DNA of 64,000 nt, taken from contig LR990045.1 in assembly GCA_905147135.1 (NCBI GenBank), positions 17,708,173 through 17,772,172 of the forward strand, written 5' to 3'. The notes under the pieces were generated by a model. That model saw only the letters and a program-made list of their open reading frames with translations. It was not told the origin of the DNA and did not search any database. This document shows positions 48,055 to 60,330 of this stretch, one piece after another (positions within the stretch are counted from its first letter, which is position 1; each line of letters starts with the position of its first letter). The DNA comes from Blastobasis lacticolella (Eukaryota > Arthropoda > Insecta > Lepidoptera > Blastobasidae). The position numbers were made by a program, and so were the translations under genes.

Positions 48055-50178
48055 AACTTCAACTTCGTGATAGGGGCCTACGTGGCCGTGACAGGCGCAG
48101 GACGCGTTATCAGGGCCATCCGCGCGCCGCGTGTCGTGACGAGGGCCGGCACAACGGTTGTCTAGTGCGGAGTGCCGCAGATAACAATCAACCCTGGCTC
48201 TCAATAATTACATAATGACACCTACGCTAGCTGTAATAATACTGTAGCTGGAAATTCAAAATGATACCGCCCCCGCTACAAAACGGTGATAGTGAAACGA
48301 TATTTTCGGTGTATTCGAGTTCAATTTACTGCAGGTTTACTACCAATCTAGATTCAGCAATGTCTAGACAAGGGTATTCCTTTATGTGTCCTTAATTACG
48401 GGAAGGATCAGAAATCAAATTAAGACTTTAAATATTCCATCAATTCCTCCTACGTGGTTCACTTTTCAATCAGTTTTACTGCTTCAGCGTTAATAAACCG
48501 AGCTTTATGGGCTTTAAATATTTGATTATTCAATTCCACGCTTCCGATAGTGACTTAACTATGTTTAACTATACATATTTGATAAATGACACTTTGTGTT
48601 GTATCTGTTTAACACTTTGTGTTGTCACTTCCTGATGGAACTCCATTATTATGAATTAAATCACACGGAAAGGATGTAGACTGGATGGACTAGAAGTTTT
48701 AGAAGTAAACAGACTAAAGAAGGATAATATAATTAATGATCAAATTTCCTTATCGTCATCACCTATTTTAAATGACATACCTTCGGTATAATTTATATGT
48801 TCTGTCATTTATTTAAATGTATAACATACATAACGTAATTTGTATTATGTTGCCATACTGTACATTTATCTGCACTGTGACATCCTAACAGTATTGTATA
48901 CTGTCGGTACCTACATATAAGATTGTAAACAAAATATAAAATCATTGCCTGAAGATGAGTAATTCGAAACCGGTTGCAAATAAAAATTGTATAATAAAGT
49001 GGAACTAGTGTACAAAAAGTGATTTAATTCAGTAACTGTCCCAGAGATTACTTAGAAAAATACTAATAACACGAATTACATAGGTAATATGACGTAGGTA
49101 GGTATATGTAAAAAGTAGATAAAGGTCGAAGTGTCTATAAAGCGGTCTTTCAACCTTTGACCTTACAGATAACAGTATTATGCACGAGAAACATTAGTTA
49201 TCAATAAAAAAATATTTATGACAATTAAACTTTGTTGATTATTATTGAATAATATACTTAAAGTATTGCAAATAACAAGGGAAACAATAAACAAGGTTAG
49301 TGCCTCCGACCGAGGCAGCAAATTGGCACGTGAAGAAATGCACGTAATAAATAAAAAGATAAGTGCAAACAATGGCAGCCCAATTTGGTATTTAATTTGT
49401 AAAAAAGTATATCAAATTAGTCGTGTAGTGTCTGGCAGAGTAAAAGTCAAATATTTTTTATTCAAGTTGGGTTTACAGAGGAGAATAAAGCACCGACCAT
49501 TCGATGAACGTGGTACACAAGGCTACCAATGTCTTTGGATGATCTTCGATGGTGACTTTATGTTTATGGTGCGCGTTCAGTATCCCAACATGATTACGTA
49601 CCTAAAACAACTCCCATAATTTGCACTTCATAAGCGAGGAGCTAGCATCGTAGGAGTAATGGCTGGAGACAAGGCTAAATTAGCAACATGAGCGCTGTCT
49701 TAATACAATTTGGAGGGAGCACGGTTCATTTCACGAAAATTAAGTCGCCCCGTCTTGAAATTGCATTCACGACCGCGTTGTGAGCGAGATTGCTCGTCTT
49801 GTTCTGAAAACGGTCTAGATTTGTATGCAGAAGTAACTAGGACTCCATTCCCACATAATAGGGGCATGTAGAGTCAGTGTAGGACACAATTGAGCGCTCT
49901 TAAAGCCTCTTATTTAAGCGCAGCCTTATCTACACGGGCAGTGTGCAACGGAGTGTACCAATCTGGGAATATTCGTATTAGAAATGTGGGTTTGCGTTGG
50001 CTTGAAATTTATATATTAAAGGAAAAGCTTGTGAAACAATTCTGTGCGACAATAATAGGACTCAATGTGGTGTAAAAAGGAATTAACATGCCGTCAATAG
50101 GAAAACTAAGTTTTTATTGTCTATTAGGGAGGTACACGGACGAACGGTCCACCTACTAGAATGCGTCCACCGTCACCA
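48055..50178. other. Noncoding stretch with a possible retroelement tail
   Basis: No gene is recognised. AACACTTTGTGTTGT-type units repeat near 48590-48625. ACAGTAT-TGT-ATACTGT is a palindrome at 48888-48904. CCTGAAGATGAGTAATTCGA then AACCGG and AATAAAAATTG (48948-48989) looks like the CTGAAGATG...CGAAAC...AATAAA end seen in some Penelope-like and related elements; no coding part is present. The 124-codon frame at 49245-49619 (+) starts on a non-ATG codon and has no domain I recognise. Confidence 0.4.
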
Positions 50179-50403
50179 GGGGGTATAAAAAGGCCATATT
50201 AGATTTTCATATTATGATTCATATGAAGTTACAAACTTAGCTGACGCGTCGCTGTTGTTGACATTGTGACATGACAATTCAAAATGGCGTCACTTAGTTC
50301 CAGTATTGGCCACCGGATCTGATAAGTTTGTGACGTGTGGTTTGTGGTTTTATTCATATTTTGAATCATGATATGAAACGCTAATGTGGCCTTATTAGAC
50401 CCC
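50179..50403. mobile_element. MITE-like element, TIR GGGGTnTAAnAAGGCCA
   Basis: The left end GGGGGTATAAAAAGGCCATA, then TTAGATTTTCATATTATGAT, is mirrored at the right by ATCATGATATGAAACGCTAA then TGTGGCCTTATTAGACCCC. Arms are about 45 bp with scattered mismatches. The 225-bp element has no coding capacity. I cannot identify a target-site duplication or assign a superfamily. Confidence 0.8.
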
Positions 50404-50427
50404 ATGACCTCTGCGACCTAAAGCTGA

Positions 50428-50692
50428 TTTTACAATTACGAAAGTACCGTCGCTAAAACGTTAGCGCGACAGTATTTCTAAACTATTTTCGTGTTTTTCG
50501 TACTATCGCGACAGTAACTGCGTTCGTGACGATGATCTTTAAATCGCGCTTACCCGATTTTACTCCGAATATAAACTTCAAGCTAAACGAAATCAAATAG
50601 AAATTGTGATTACACTTTCGACATGTGTTGCGAAATGATGAAAATACTTTTGCGAATATAATACTTTCGACGGTACTTTCGTAAATGTAAAA
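50428..50692. mobile_element. MITE-like element, TIR TTTTACAnTTACGAAAGTAC
   Basis: 50428-50452 (TTTTACAATTACGAAAGTAC then CGTCG) is repeated in inverted orientation at 50668-50692 with one mismatch in 25. The interior contains two direct CGCGACAGTA units (about 50463 and 50503) and a GTCGCTAA/TTAGCG foldback. It lies only 24 bp from the preceding element. The minus-strand 121-codon frame here crosses the element and is not a gene. Confidence 0.75.
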
Positions 50693-51398
50693 TTGTGCAT
50701 AAGAGCGGAAGCGGAGCTCGCCTTCGAGGTACCTGTAACCATGATATGTGAAGAACCCCATATTAAAGTGCAAAGGAAAGACTTCAGGAGAAAGCTCATG
50801 CCACATCTTACACTTGTAGAAGAAACACAGTGGTGTTCCAGCACACAACTATACAGAAGAATAGACATCTGACGCACCCGTCACGGACATTATTATTCAA
50901 ATACACTAGCAAAGTATATATACCGTTACGGCACTATCCCTAAATCGGACGACCGGAGATCTACACAAGCATATTCACATTTGATTATTAAAACATCCCA
51001 ACTAAAAGCAAGTTGGAGCACCTGTTGGTACGCGGTAACTGACGTTGTTGAGAACTGTAATGTCTAGTAGAAATAGTACCAACCCTCTCCACAAAAAGGT
51101 GTCGTACATACGTAACCAATGTATTAGAGGCAATCTAACCAGTTACTCCCTAACTCCGTAGACGTTTTACATTGCCTGCTAAGCGTGGAGGAGGCACTCG
51201 TGTGGAAACAGAGATAGCATCGAAAATATCACGTAAGTTCTGTCGTGTTTCTGGACTTCCAGACGGACCATTTTCGCAGCCTGGTAATTGACAGACAGTT
51301 CAAATGATTTTACACGACGTAAAGTCGATCCGCATTAAAAATGTACGTTTAACTGTAATCAAAATTGAAGTAAAATATACATATAATGTGCTTCTTGG

Positions 51399-51473
51399 TA
51401 TTCGGCCTAATATCGCCAACTATTCGGCCGAATACCGAATATTTGAAAAGCGGCCGAATATTCCGAATATTCG
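51399..51473. repeat. Degenerate palindromic CGAATATTCGGC-type repeat
   Basis: Successive units TATTCGGCCTAATATCG, TATTCGGCCGAATACCGAAT, CGGCCGAATATTCCGAATAT and TCG are permutations of a self-complementary TATTCGGCCGAATA motif. Such arrays are found in insect genomes as low-order tandem or foldback repeats. Period and copy number are irregular. Confidence 0.7.
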
Positions 51474-54340
51474 TGAGTTCTGTAGTCTTTAGTATACCAT
51501 TGGGCTTCACGTAATAAAAACGCTGAACCTGCGCCTCCTGACTGTGGCTCCAATTGTTCACTTATCCTTCGAACTACAACACAACAATGAAGAACCGTCG
51601 CTTTTCAGCCGAAATAGATAAAACGGACGTACCCATTCTGAGCTCGACAGAGTTCTTCCACTTGTATCAGCGACTTACGGGCCACATAATACATTTTATG
51701 GCATAAGCAATAAAGGAAAAGGGATTCTCAGTTATAGTCATAATACAGTTGAAATATCTAGCACTGTAATGGAACTCATCAGGTATGATCGCCATTACAA
51801 GATGCCAATATTTAACAGAATTATGACGTAACATCTCCCCTATAACAGAGTACACCGAGTACCCTCGGGGGTACTTTAGCGGAGATTCGTTCGTTATTTA
51901 AAAGGAATCACGAGAGTACACTCTTCCCGACAATCGGCTTTACTTGTCTTCGGGTATTGGGCCGGGAACTGCTTGGCAACTAATATAAAAGTTGTTATCT
52001 ACACGCCTCGTGGAGCACCTCTTATTTTATCGCCTGCTGCAACAATATCCGCGATAGCGACCAATAAAAGATTACGTTTCCACTGCGTGACGTCATTCTG
52101 CACACTTTGTTTGTTATTGATGGGGGGTATTCGCACAAAGTCGAAACGTGTAGCAACAAAATATGGAAATTGTAAAAATTGTGATTCTAAAATTAATCAT
52201 TAGGAGTTTTCTGCCAATCAGTCTCAGTTTCCGGTCAAAACTGTATAAACATAGATACTCGTACATTAGCGAATGACGATGGTAACTTAAGTACATGAAA
52301 GGTCGTAACTATTTCGGTAAGCTGGGAAGACGTTCAACGTGGAAACTCAGACGGAAACCTTATAACTGTCTCAAGTGCTACATGACGTCATTCATCCAGC
52401 GCCGATAAACCGCCTATATAAAGGAATCGATCAAATCTAAGAATGAGATAGCAGTAATGGGACAGAGACAATGCATGTACCACGGAATCTACACAATTAA
52501 TACGGAGCTACATAGAACCACATTTGGAAAACGCTTCCATTAGTCTCAAAGAGATGCTTAGTTCCACACTGATACTCAGCCGTCCCGACCCAACTTCGCC
52601 GTTTCACATGGCACCGCAGAGCCTTACAACTCACTAATTTAGGGCTATCGATTGACTCCAAGTCTAGGCTAGAGTTAGCGACGGAGTGTGGCGTGATGAC
52701 GTCACCGCGGCTGGAGGAGCGTCGATCAATCTGGAGAGATGTAATGGCGACGTCTGACCCGACGGCGCCTGGCGGGCGACGCTCCCAGACGACGCAGATA
52801 AAGCGCCATAACGGCCACACTCAGCCAAAATACAGGCCCGAGGCTAAATTAAAATACTAACCCAACGCCTCAAGTTAGCCTATGAATATTAAGCCTTCGA
52901 GAAAGCCTCTGTGTCGCGCTACGGCGGGAACTATTTGATTAAGCAAATATAGCCCAAAATCGGTGCCAGTTGATTAGGCAAATATTGCCAAAAATCATGA
53001 CTTACATTACCAGAGGGTAGATTATCGACCGCCTTACCATTTATTATGAGTTTAGTTTGAGCTAATAGAATTTTAAGCTGTAAATGCGCGAGTGTCACGC
53101 GAGGAGCTCATTTTGGAGACATAAAATGATATCTTAATAACGTAGGCAGGCTTTCCCACCCGACTGGGGTAGGGGAGGCCTGCGGGCGGCCGGATTGTTC
53201 CGCCTCATTACCACCAGACACCTACACCTCATTTGTATTTAAATTGGCGAAAAGAGGCCGCAACGATGCCGATGCGTGCCGATCTTACGGTACAGTGGTA
53301 CCGTAAATGACTACATGTACACCATTATGGAGTGGTGGACAAATACAGTAAGCGCAGAGATAAAGTTTCGAGCGGGTCACGTTGACGCCGTCCATAATAA
53401 TAGGTTCACAGCGGCGTGGCCTCCGCATACTAGTTAGTGCGTCTAAAAACCCGGCTACATGGAAATTTTCTTTTGAAATCATGTTACCAAAGAGAAGCTG
53501 ATACTTTATCGGTTTGGAATTTCATTATCGAGATTGTAAAAGGGCTATTCATTGTGCGATACACGATAACCGTAGTCCGAGAACAAATCACAATAAGCAG
53601 TTTATGAGCCCGTGCACTTTGAGAAGCTTGTAATGAATATGCGAATACGGGGTTGAAACATGAATGTCGCGTATTACTGCCTCATTTTTTCCCAATAAGT
53701 CTGTTGTTAACGCTGTGTGATTTATGTGGTAATAACACACGTTGATTTACAGTTGTGAACGTGTCGATATAGATTTGTTTTATGGCTGTACAATACAGCG
53801 CTTGCACTTTAATTCTTTCTACTATTTTCACTCAATTAACTTTAATGTGACTAAATATAAAAGTGTACTTTTCTAAGCAGCGGTTTCTTCTTAATTGTGC
53901 GCATCTTTTATTAGTTATGTCTAATCACCTAGTGTACTTATATGGTACACAACGCTACAACATCAATTCGCTTCTGTGTTTCGCCATCTAAGCCGATACT
54001 GCCTATCTAATATTTACTTACTGACACAGATAATTGTTATCCATCATCCCGTCTTAGGATACTATGAAAAAACTAAATATTTATCGTAGTCTTTATACTC
54101 TGCTTAGTTGAATATCTTTAATATTGAAAAAAGAAAATTATCGACTGTAAATTGAATTAAATTTTCGTTATAAATATCCATATTTATACCTTCAGTTAAA
54201 CAGTGTCTCGAGCCGTAGCACAAAATTAGGAGAACATCGCTATGCTTTGTCAAGATTACTCTCCGAACGAGGATTACGAACGCTTTACGAATCCGACCTA
54301 CCCGTGTGCATTATTTACCGCTAACAAATTGACCGCTTAG
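51474..54340. other. Noncoding stretch, nothing recognised
   Basis: The minus-strand frame at 52497-52820 (107 codons) crosses a GC-richer patch near 52690-52800 and has no recognisable domain. No repeats of the families seen elsewhere in the window are visible. Confidence 0.4.
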
Positions 54341-57300
54341 TGTGCTTGTGTCCTTAGCATTGCATGTGTGTAGTAGCATTGGCTACTACCAGTACCAGCG
54401 AGGGTGCCCGGCGCCGGCGGCGTCAGCGCAGTCGGTCCGCAGTGAGTGGCGGGTCGCATGCGCGTGCGCCGCCGGCGTTGCGGCAGGTCAGGGCTCCGCG
54501 CTCCGACTGCATTCCGTGCTCCCGACGCCCGCTCCCACTAAATATAGCCTCTCGAAGTGAACGAACGGGCGAGCCAACAGCCAAACCAGGGAAACTGCAC
54601 GCGCTTCGAATCATACTAAGTACCGTTTAATTTTAAAGTCTGCTGACGAATCCCGTCGTATGTTCTCTTTGACCAATAAATCGTACGGGAGCATCGTGCG
54701 CATCAACTTTTAGCGTTTGGACTTTACTTAGTCTTTATCTGTCGATTATTACAAACGAACTGCGTACGTCTAACTTGACGCGCTGTTGTTTGTACATGGA
54801 AAAACTATCACGTGCGTAATAAATGGGTGCCGACTGCAGGCTGCAAAAAGTTTCGCGGGCTACCACAGGGCGCTGCGCTGGGCCCACAAAGCGTTCTTTG
54901 TTTTTTGGAGTCACTGTCATTGGATGAGGCTCGTCCCGGCGACGCGCCTGACCGCCAGAGAGCGGGCATTTATTTGCTTATCGGACATTAATGCGCTAAC
55001 CGCATGCGATAACGGAACAATGAGTGTAAACCAGCCGCTGATACCTACCCACATTAGTACACACTCTGCTCAGATACGCTTATCTCTTAGTGTCAATACT
55101 CTTTTGTATGGAGATACGGCAGTCTATTTACCCTTAATGCGTCGAACGCATTCTCCCGTGTTGAATAACCGAACCGAATGGACTCGCCCATTAGCCGGAT
55201 CCGCTGCCTATTCTTTTTTATGCGTTATCTTCGTGGAGGAAAACAAATTACGAGCGATAACAATTATCAAGTGACGAATGTTTGGAATGTGTCAGTGTTA
55301 CTTTCGATGTATCGCCGTTTTTGAGGTCGTGTCGTGTCACGCTTGATTTTTATTTCGCCGATCAGAGTCGAACAATGGCCGGTGTTAAATCGCCTCTGCG
55401 TTTGGTTTGGCTGTATTTGCATGAGCGACGGGACGTTCCAAGGGACGCTAGAGATTTATGGTTGCCATTTTTTCCTTTTACGAATATCTTTTCTCTTCAA
55501 CATGGAACCCTCGGAAACAAATGACATGACACGTCGATTTTTTCATGGGCCTATTCGTGGTGTATTGAGTTGAGTGGGGACGACTCGCGTTTTTGCTTAA
55601 TGTGATGGCACAATGCTAATTTTCTATAAGCAGCATATGGTATGTATATTATGTTATGCAGTTAAACTACATATGTAACAGCATATAGACAAGAATTTGC
55701 CTTGATTTATTTTAGAACAAGAAATTTCGTGTTGCAGATAACTCAAGTAGAGTCAACTGTACATAGTCAACTTATTGTTACCATACATTTCCTTCCGAAA
55801 TTCGATATCATCAAGTTTGATTTGACAGGAGTTCCTACACTACAACAGGAAAAGGAATGACTCTCCGGCAGAAGCCGGCTCCGAAGATGTTGATGTAGTT
55901 CAATGACGAGAGCGGTATATCCATTCTCGTAACATAAATGGAAGCCCTTGTAAAAAGTACGTTCCGGTAATTTCGAACATTGAGCTATATTTTTGGACTC
56001 GACTTGAGTTCAACGTATTAAAATGTTGATTTACGGCATGACAAATTTCATATTTTTTATATTACGTTGGCAACACCGATAATAGATTGCGTCATTAGTG
56101 TTAGAATTTAAAATACATAGGTTACGTTTTTTTTAATTTCTCTATGTATACTTTCATTTTCTCATAGAAAGTGCAGAACTCGGCGCGCGCGCCCGCCGAG
56201 CTTATCAGCGCGACCTTCGCAAGAGCAGATTGATAAGAGATAACACCCATACGGGCGCACTGTTATGTATCTCAATATATATGAATCAGGTGACTGTTCT
56301 TTATTCTTTGTCTAAAAACTACAATGTAACTGACACTGGATGCAGATGCATGACCTGTTTTTTTAATAGGCCTGCACTAATTTGCACAAATTACATCTGA
56401 CCTAGTTCGTAGAACATGAACGTCATGTTTAGGAAGCAACACAGGAAAATCATGCGCATCGTCATCGAGCTGCCCAATGAGCGGGCGCGGGCGGGCGCGG
56501 GCCGCGGGCGGGCGGGGGGCGACCGTGCATTTATTTTGCGCAAGAGTGCGGCGGAGTGTGGCGACGGGAAGTCAGCTGACGCCGGCTCGGGGGAGGGGCG
56601 CCGCGCTATGCAGAGACACACATATGATGCATACGACACCACCAACAATCATGTTATGATTGCGAATTCACATTCATTCCCGAAAGCCGATTCCTCGAGT
56701 CATAACAACGCAGAACGACCGCCGCCGGCGACGCGCGCCGGGCTCGCAGTCGCCCCGGCAAGCCGACACTGTTTATCAACACACTCGGCCCACCGACCGA
56801 TGACACTCGAAAAATCGACGCAATTCCGAGGCGAAATCGCCAAACTTTGGCAGCCGATGCGGGCGGTGGTGATCTGCAAAACGCGGACGATCCATCGAGG
56901 GCCGTATTTCGCGAGCACCTCGAAATAGACTCGTAATGTGATGTGTGTCGACGCGTGCATGCAGCGATCGATCGCACTCACCGTGCGTTCGCCGACAGGA
57001 GTCGCGATCAGCTGAGCGGGCGCTGACGAAGACGGACGCTGGCAGGCGGCAACGCCGGGCAAGGATTCCGGAAGGTCCGGCGAGAGCTGGCACTGCACGC
57101 GCTGATCCACAAGGCGGCGACACGCCACCGATCGAGCACCGGCACGGGGCACACACACACGGACCGCGAGCGACTGCGTCGAACTTGGAGCGTCAAGCGG
57201 GGGCGAAGTGCATCGCGTTCTCGCGTGCTGGCGGCGAGAGTGTCGGCGGCCGACTGAGCGCGGGCGCCGCGGGGCTCGGGGGCCGCGCCGGCCGCGCCGC

Positions 57301-57700
57301 CCCGCGCCGCCCCGGCCGCCCACTTCCTCCGATGAATGACAATAATGGAAGACGTTCAACTCGCCCGCAAACCGAATAATATGAATCATTGCATTAGGGT
57401 GCAGCCCCGCCCGAGTCCGGCCCGCGAAACTCGCATCTCGCCGCGATGAATATTCATGATCGAGCCGGGAAGTTATATGCCGGTGCGAAAAGCGTAGAGC
57501 CTTCCTCTACGGCGCGGGTCGGCGGGCCGCACTCGGGGCGCAGCCTGACCGCTGCGGGCTGGTGTCGCCGCGGTCGGTACCCGGCAGCGGCGGCCGGCGC
57601 GGCGCGCAATTACAGCCGCGGCGCCGGCAGCCAGCCACGCCACTAATCTTATCTGCGCTAATCCAATCCGGCGCGATGCCCTCTCTTGTGTTTTCTTCCA
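54341..57700. promoter_or_regulatory. CpG- and G-rich region, possible regulatory/promoter domain
   Basis: Two strong CpG islands, about 54405-54540 and 56470-57660, exceed anything else in the window. 56481-56520 is a run of GCGGGCGCGGGCGGGCGCGG type ending in a G6 run, with G-quadruplex potential on +. ATGAATATTCAT, a POU/homeodomain-like palindrome, sits at about 57445, and an octamer motif at 55415-55422. Long frames occur on both strands (for example 56700-57389 minus, 56416-56928 plus) but are Arg/Ala/Gly/Pro-rich and mutually overlapping, as composition alone would produce. The 162-codon plus frame at 54786-55274 has no domain and begins at a TTG. Confidence 0.35.
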
Positions 57701-58401
57701 ATTGTGTCCAGTCAAGGTAAATTAGAGGTTCTCTCTCGGGAGCTTGCAACGTACCCCGACAGGGTTCATTGTTCTATAAGAAAATTCTCATTAAATTGAA
57801 CTGCTCTTGCACATCGTACGTAACATAAGAAGGCCTTAGCTTACCTATTATTATTATTTTGTACTAAGAAAACTGTACTTATGAAACTAATGTTCCTGGA
57901 GATAAGTAGGTACTTATGTTATGATTGCACATCTTGGAGGATTGCAGTGTTTTATATTTCATCATATTTTCTATATAAAATATAAATTGCCATCGTGTGC
58001 TAACATATTGATCAATTTATTTATTTCCTACGACTCTACTTACAAAATATTGTGTCCGTTTTTACATTCTCACTTTGCTTAAATATAATATAATATTAAA
58101 GTACAATTGAAAATTTAATAAAGAATAAAAAAAAATGTAACATGCCTATTTAATGCGTGACAACCGTTTTTACATTTCATAAAATCTGTACCCAGTTAAA
58201 ATGTGACTCATTAATGTATTTTCTTGCATCATTTCAAGACACGATAAGCGAGCGAGTCATCAACAAATAGGTACTTAGAAACCATTTATGAAATAACCAT
58301 TCTGTTTTAATTTCTTTATGTACCTACCTAACTACAGCAATCCATTCAATAAATTATTATTGCGCTATCACTTTTGATGTCGTAAGGCGATACAAGAACA
58401 A

Positions 58402-58497
58402 AAGTGAACGTCACTTTTTTGTTATATTAACGATTTTCTAAGTCTACGTAGTCTTCTAAGTGAACATAACTTTTTTCATTTAAACGATTTTCTAAGC
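58402..58497 (+). repeat. Diverged tandem duplication, period about 56 bp
   Basis: AAGTGAAC, then a T-run, then AACGATTTTCTAAG occurs from 58402 and again from 58458, with the spacing between sub-blocks preserved approximately. No coding content. Confidence 0.6.
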
Positions 58498-59511
58498 TGC
58501 CAGGATGAACTTAGGCTCTAGGGAAACTAATAAATTATCGTCTCATTTTTGGAACGCATTTATTTTTTCTACCCAACCAAAGAGACCCTCATACTGGGAA
58601 TCGAGCAGAACAAAGTGCTTGCGCCGTGTCGGTCGCGATTCGGCGGAGTTTTATTTCATTCGCCAGGTCCCTAAAGTTCACCTCGTCTAGACCGGTCCGT
58701 CCCGCCTACGCCGTACAGATTTCTGCATCTTGCAACCGACCCGCCATACAAGTTATTTTATATCGGTTTTTTATCCTTTTTATCCTACAGTGCGATGCGG
58801 CGAGATATTGCCTCTGCCCATGCGCTAGCACAGTGTAGGGTCTTCACCCAGTACGCCACCTCGGTGGTGTACTTGATATAATTACCTATACGAGCTCGTC
58901 CAAATCGCAGGGCTGGCACCTGACTGATAATATTTTATAGGTCTAGTTTTTTAATGTGATTATAAGTGATATTTAATTACAATTTCGTAATTTTACTGAC
59001 ATCAATCAAGTCAGGATTCGAGGCTCAAGGAACCAATGGATAGGTTGGTCTAAGAAGTGTTGAAGAATCATCGGCAGCTTCTAGATATTGTGGAAATTGG
59101 GATTCAGTTTAACATGCAACCATCCTGGTCATGAGTACCGAACTACAAATAAATCGACTTTATTTTGCGGCACTCGCTTTTACATACCAAGATTTGTTGT
59201 CATGAGAACTATAGGCGCGTAGGGGTAAAGCGAAGATGACGTACTGGTGTATTCTAGACTGTGCTTATAGCGCATCGGTCGAGCCGCGAGCTTCGATCCC
59301 CGTCTCATTGCCCAAGCATTAATTTAAAATTATTGATTCCGCCCGACGTTGCGTTGCCGGAGAAAAATCTACAGAACTACCGAAGGCGAGGTCGTGGTGA
59401 TATTTTTCATATTGCGAGCTATGATACGCATTTATACTTTGAGATTGGCAACGTTTTAAATAAAACAGCTAGAAGCTAGCTGGGTAGCTTGCTGAAAGTG
59501 GCTACTCTACC
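58498..59511. other. Noncoding stretch, nothing recognised
   Basis: Short frames only. GTACGCCACC-TC-GGTGGTGTAC at 58851-58872 is a 10-bp palindrome with one mismatch. Confidence 0.45.
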
Positions 59512-59527
59512 ATTTTTAATGAAGAGT

Positions 59528-59864
59528 CAATAAAATAATCATCTTCATAATGTACAGGCTGTGCTCTAGCGCATGAGGGTCCGATCCGCCTTGACCATGA
59601 TCCAGGATTAGGCAGATCAGGTAACCTCCATGACCGTGCTACGAGGGAAACCTGATAGTATGGATCGTCGTTACACATTCAAATTCGCCTGAATGTGCAG
59701 GTTTCATTACGATGTTTTTCCTCATCATAAGAGCATTGGTTAGTGTTTTAGTTGTTTAATGTACATAAGTTAGAAAAGACTTATTGGCGGCAGCGGGATT
59801 CGAACCCGGTACCTCTCGCTTCCGAGTTCGATAGGTACCTTTATCACAAGATCGCCGACGCTCT
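59528..59864 (-). mobile_element. Full-length tRNA-derived SINE with target-site duplication
   Basis: The flanks ATTTTTAATGAAGAGT (59512-59527) and ATTTTCAATGTAGAGT (59865-59880) match at 14 of 16 positions and bound the element exactly. On the minus strand it begins GAGCGTCGGCGATCTTGTG and carries a B box GGTTCGAATCC (on + GGATTCGAACC, about 59796-59806). The body includes AACCTGCACATTCAGGCG and CCTGGATCATGGTCAAGGCG, and it ends in an AAGATGATTATTTT tail. This 337-bp copy is the reference for the other four family members in the window. Confidence 0.9.
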
Positions 59865-60048
59865 ATTTTCAATGTAGAGTTATTTTAATGAAACTCTACA
59901 AAATATACAAGATTTTCTAAGATACATTAGAACAAAGTTCATACACTTTTGCATTTTCTAAACATTGTCCTTCGAAGTTTCGTATATAGGAAATATTCTT
60001 GACTTTAAAAGATAAAAGTTTTTCGCGTTGTATTAATAGAATAATAAA

Positions 60049-60330
60049 ATCCCGCTCCGGCCATGTACCAATGACTGTTTTCTGAGTTATGTACATTAGT
60101 TGAATTCTAACCGATGCTCTTACGGTGAGGGAAAACATCGTGATAAACCTGCACATTCAGGCGACTGGATGTGTAACCATGATCCAATCTGGCCAGGTTC
60201 CCCTGGTAGCAGGGTCATGGAGGTCAGATGGCAGTCGCTCCACTGTAACTACCTGACCTGCCAAATCCCGGATCATGGTCAAGGCGGACCCCGGGCCCTC
60301 GTCCTCGAGACATTAACGCTAAGATGATAT
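60049..60330 (+). mobile_element. SINE, 5' truncated at the B box
   Basis: Homology to the neighbouring full-length SINE starts inside the B-box tail (ATCCCGCTCCGGCC) and runs through TTATGTACATTAG, AACCTGCACATTCAGGCG, CTGGCCAGGTTCCCCTGG and CCAAATCCCGGATCATGGTC to an AAGATGATAT tail. It has an extra segment (CAGATGGCAGTCGCTCCACT) that the 59528 copy lacks, so the two are different subfamily variants. No clear target-site duplication is seen. Confidence 0.85.

Noticed and set aside
48948..48989. Possible hammerhead ribozyme of a Penelope-like element (CTGAAGA ... GAAA)
   Set aside because: The core boxes are present, but the sequence between them cannot form a closed stem II (T opposite C at the base) and no proper stem III/cleavage triplet follows. 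Kept only as a possible retroelement tail.
49245..49619. 124-codon plus-strand frame
   Set aside because: Starts on a non-ATG codon, Lys/Ile-rich composition expected from AT-rich DNA, no domain recognised.
54786..55274. 162-codon plus-strand frame as a gene
   Set aside because: It begins at TTG, shows no domain, no codon bias and no splice context; length is compatible with chance in a moderately GC-rich stretch.
56416..57389. Long overlapping frames of 170 (+) and 229 (-) codons
   Set aside because: Both strands are open through the same CpG island and the proteins are Arg/Ala/Gly/Pro-rich, the expected effect of high GC lowering stop frequency.
58402..58497. CRISPR-like direct repeats
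   Set aside because: Only two diverged copies, eukaryotic context, no spacer structure.
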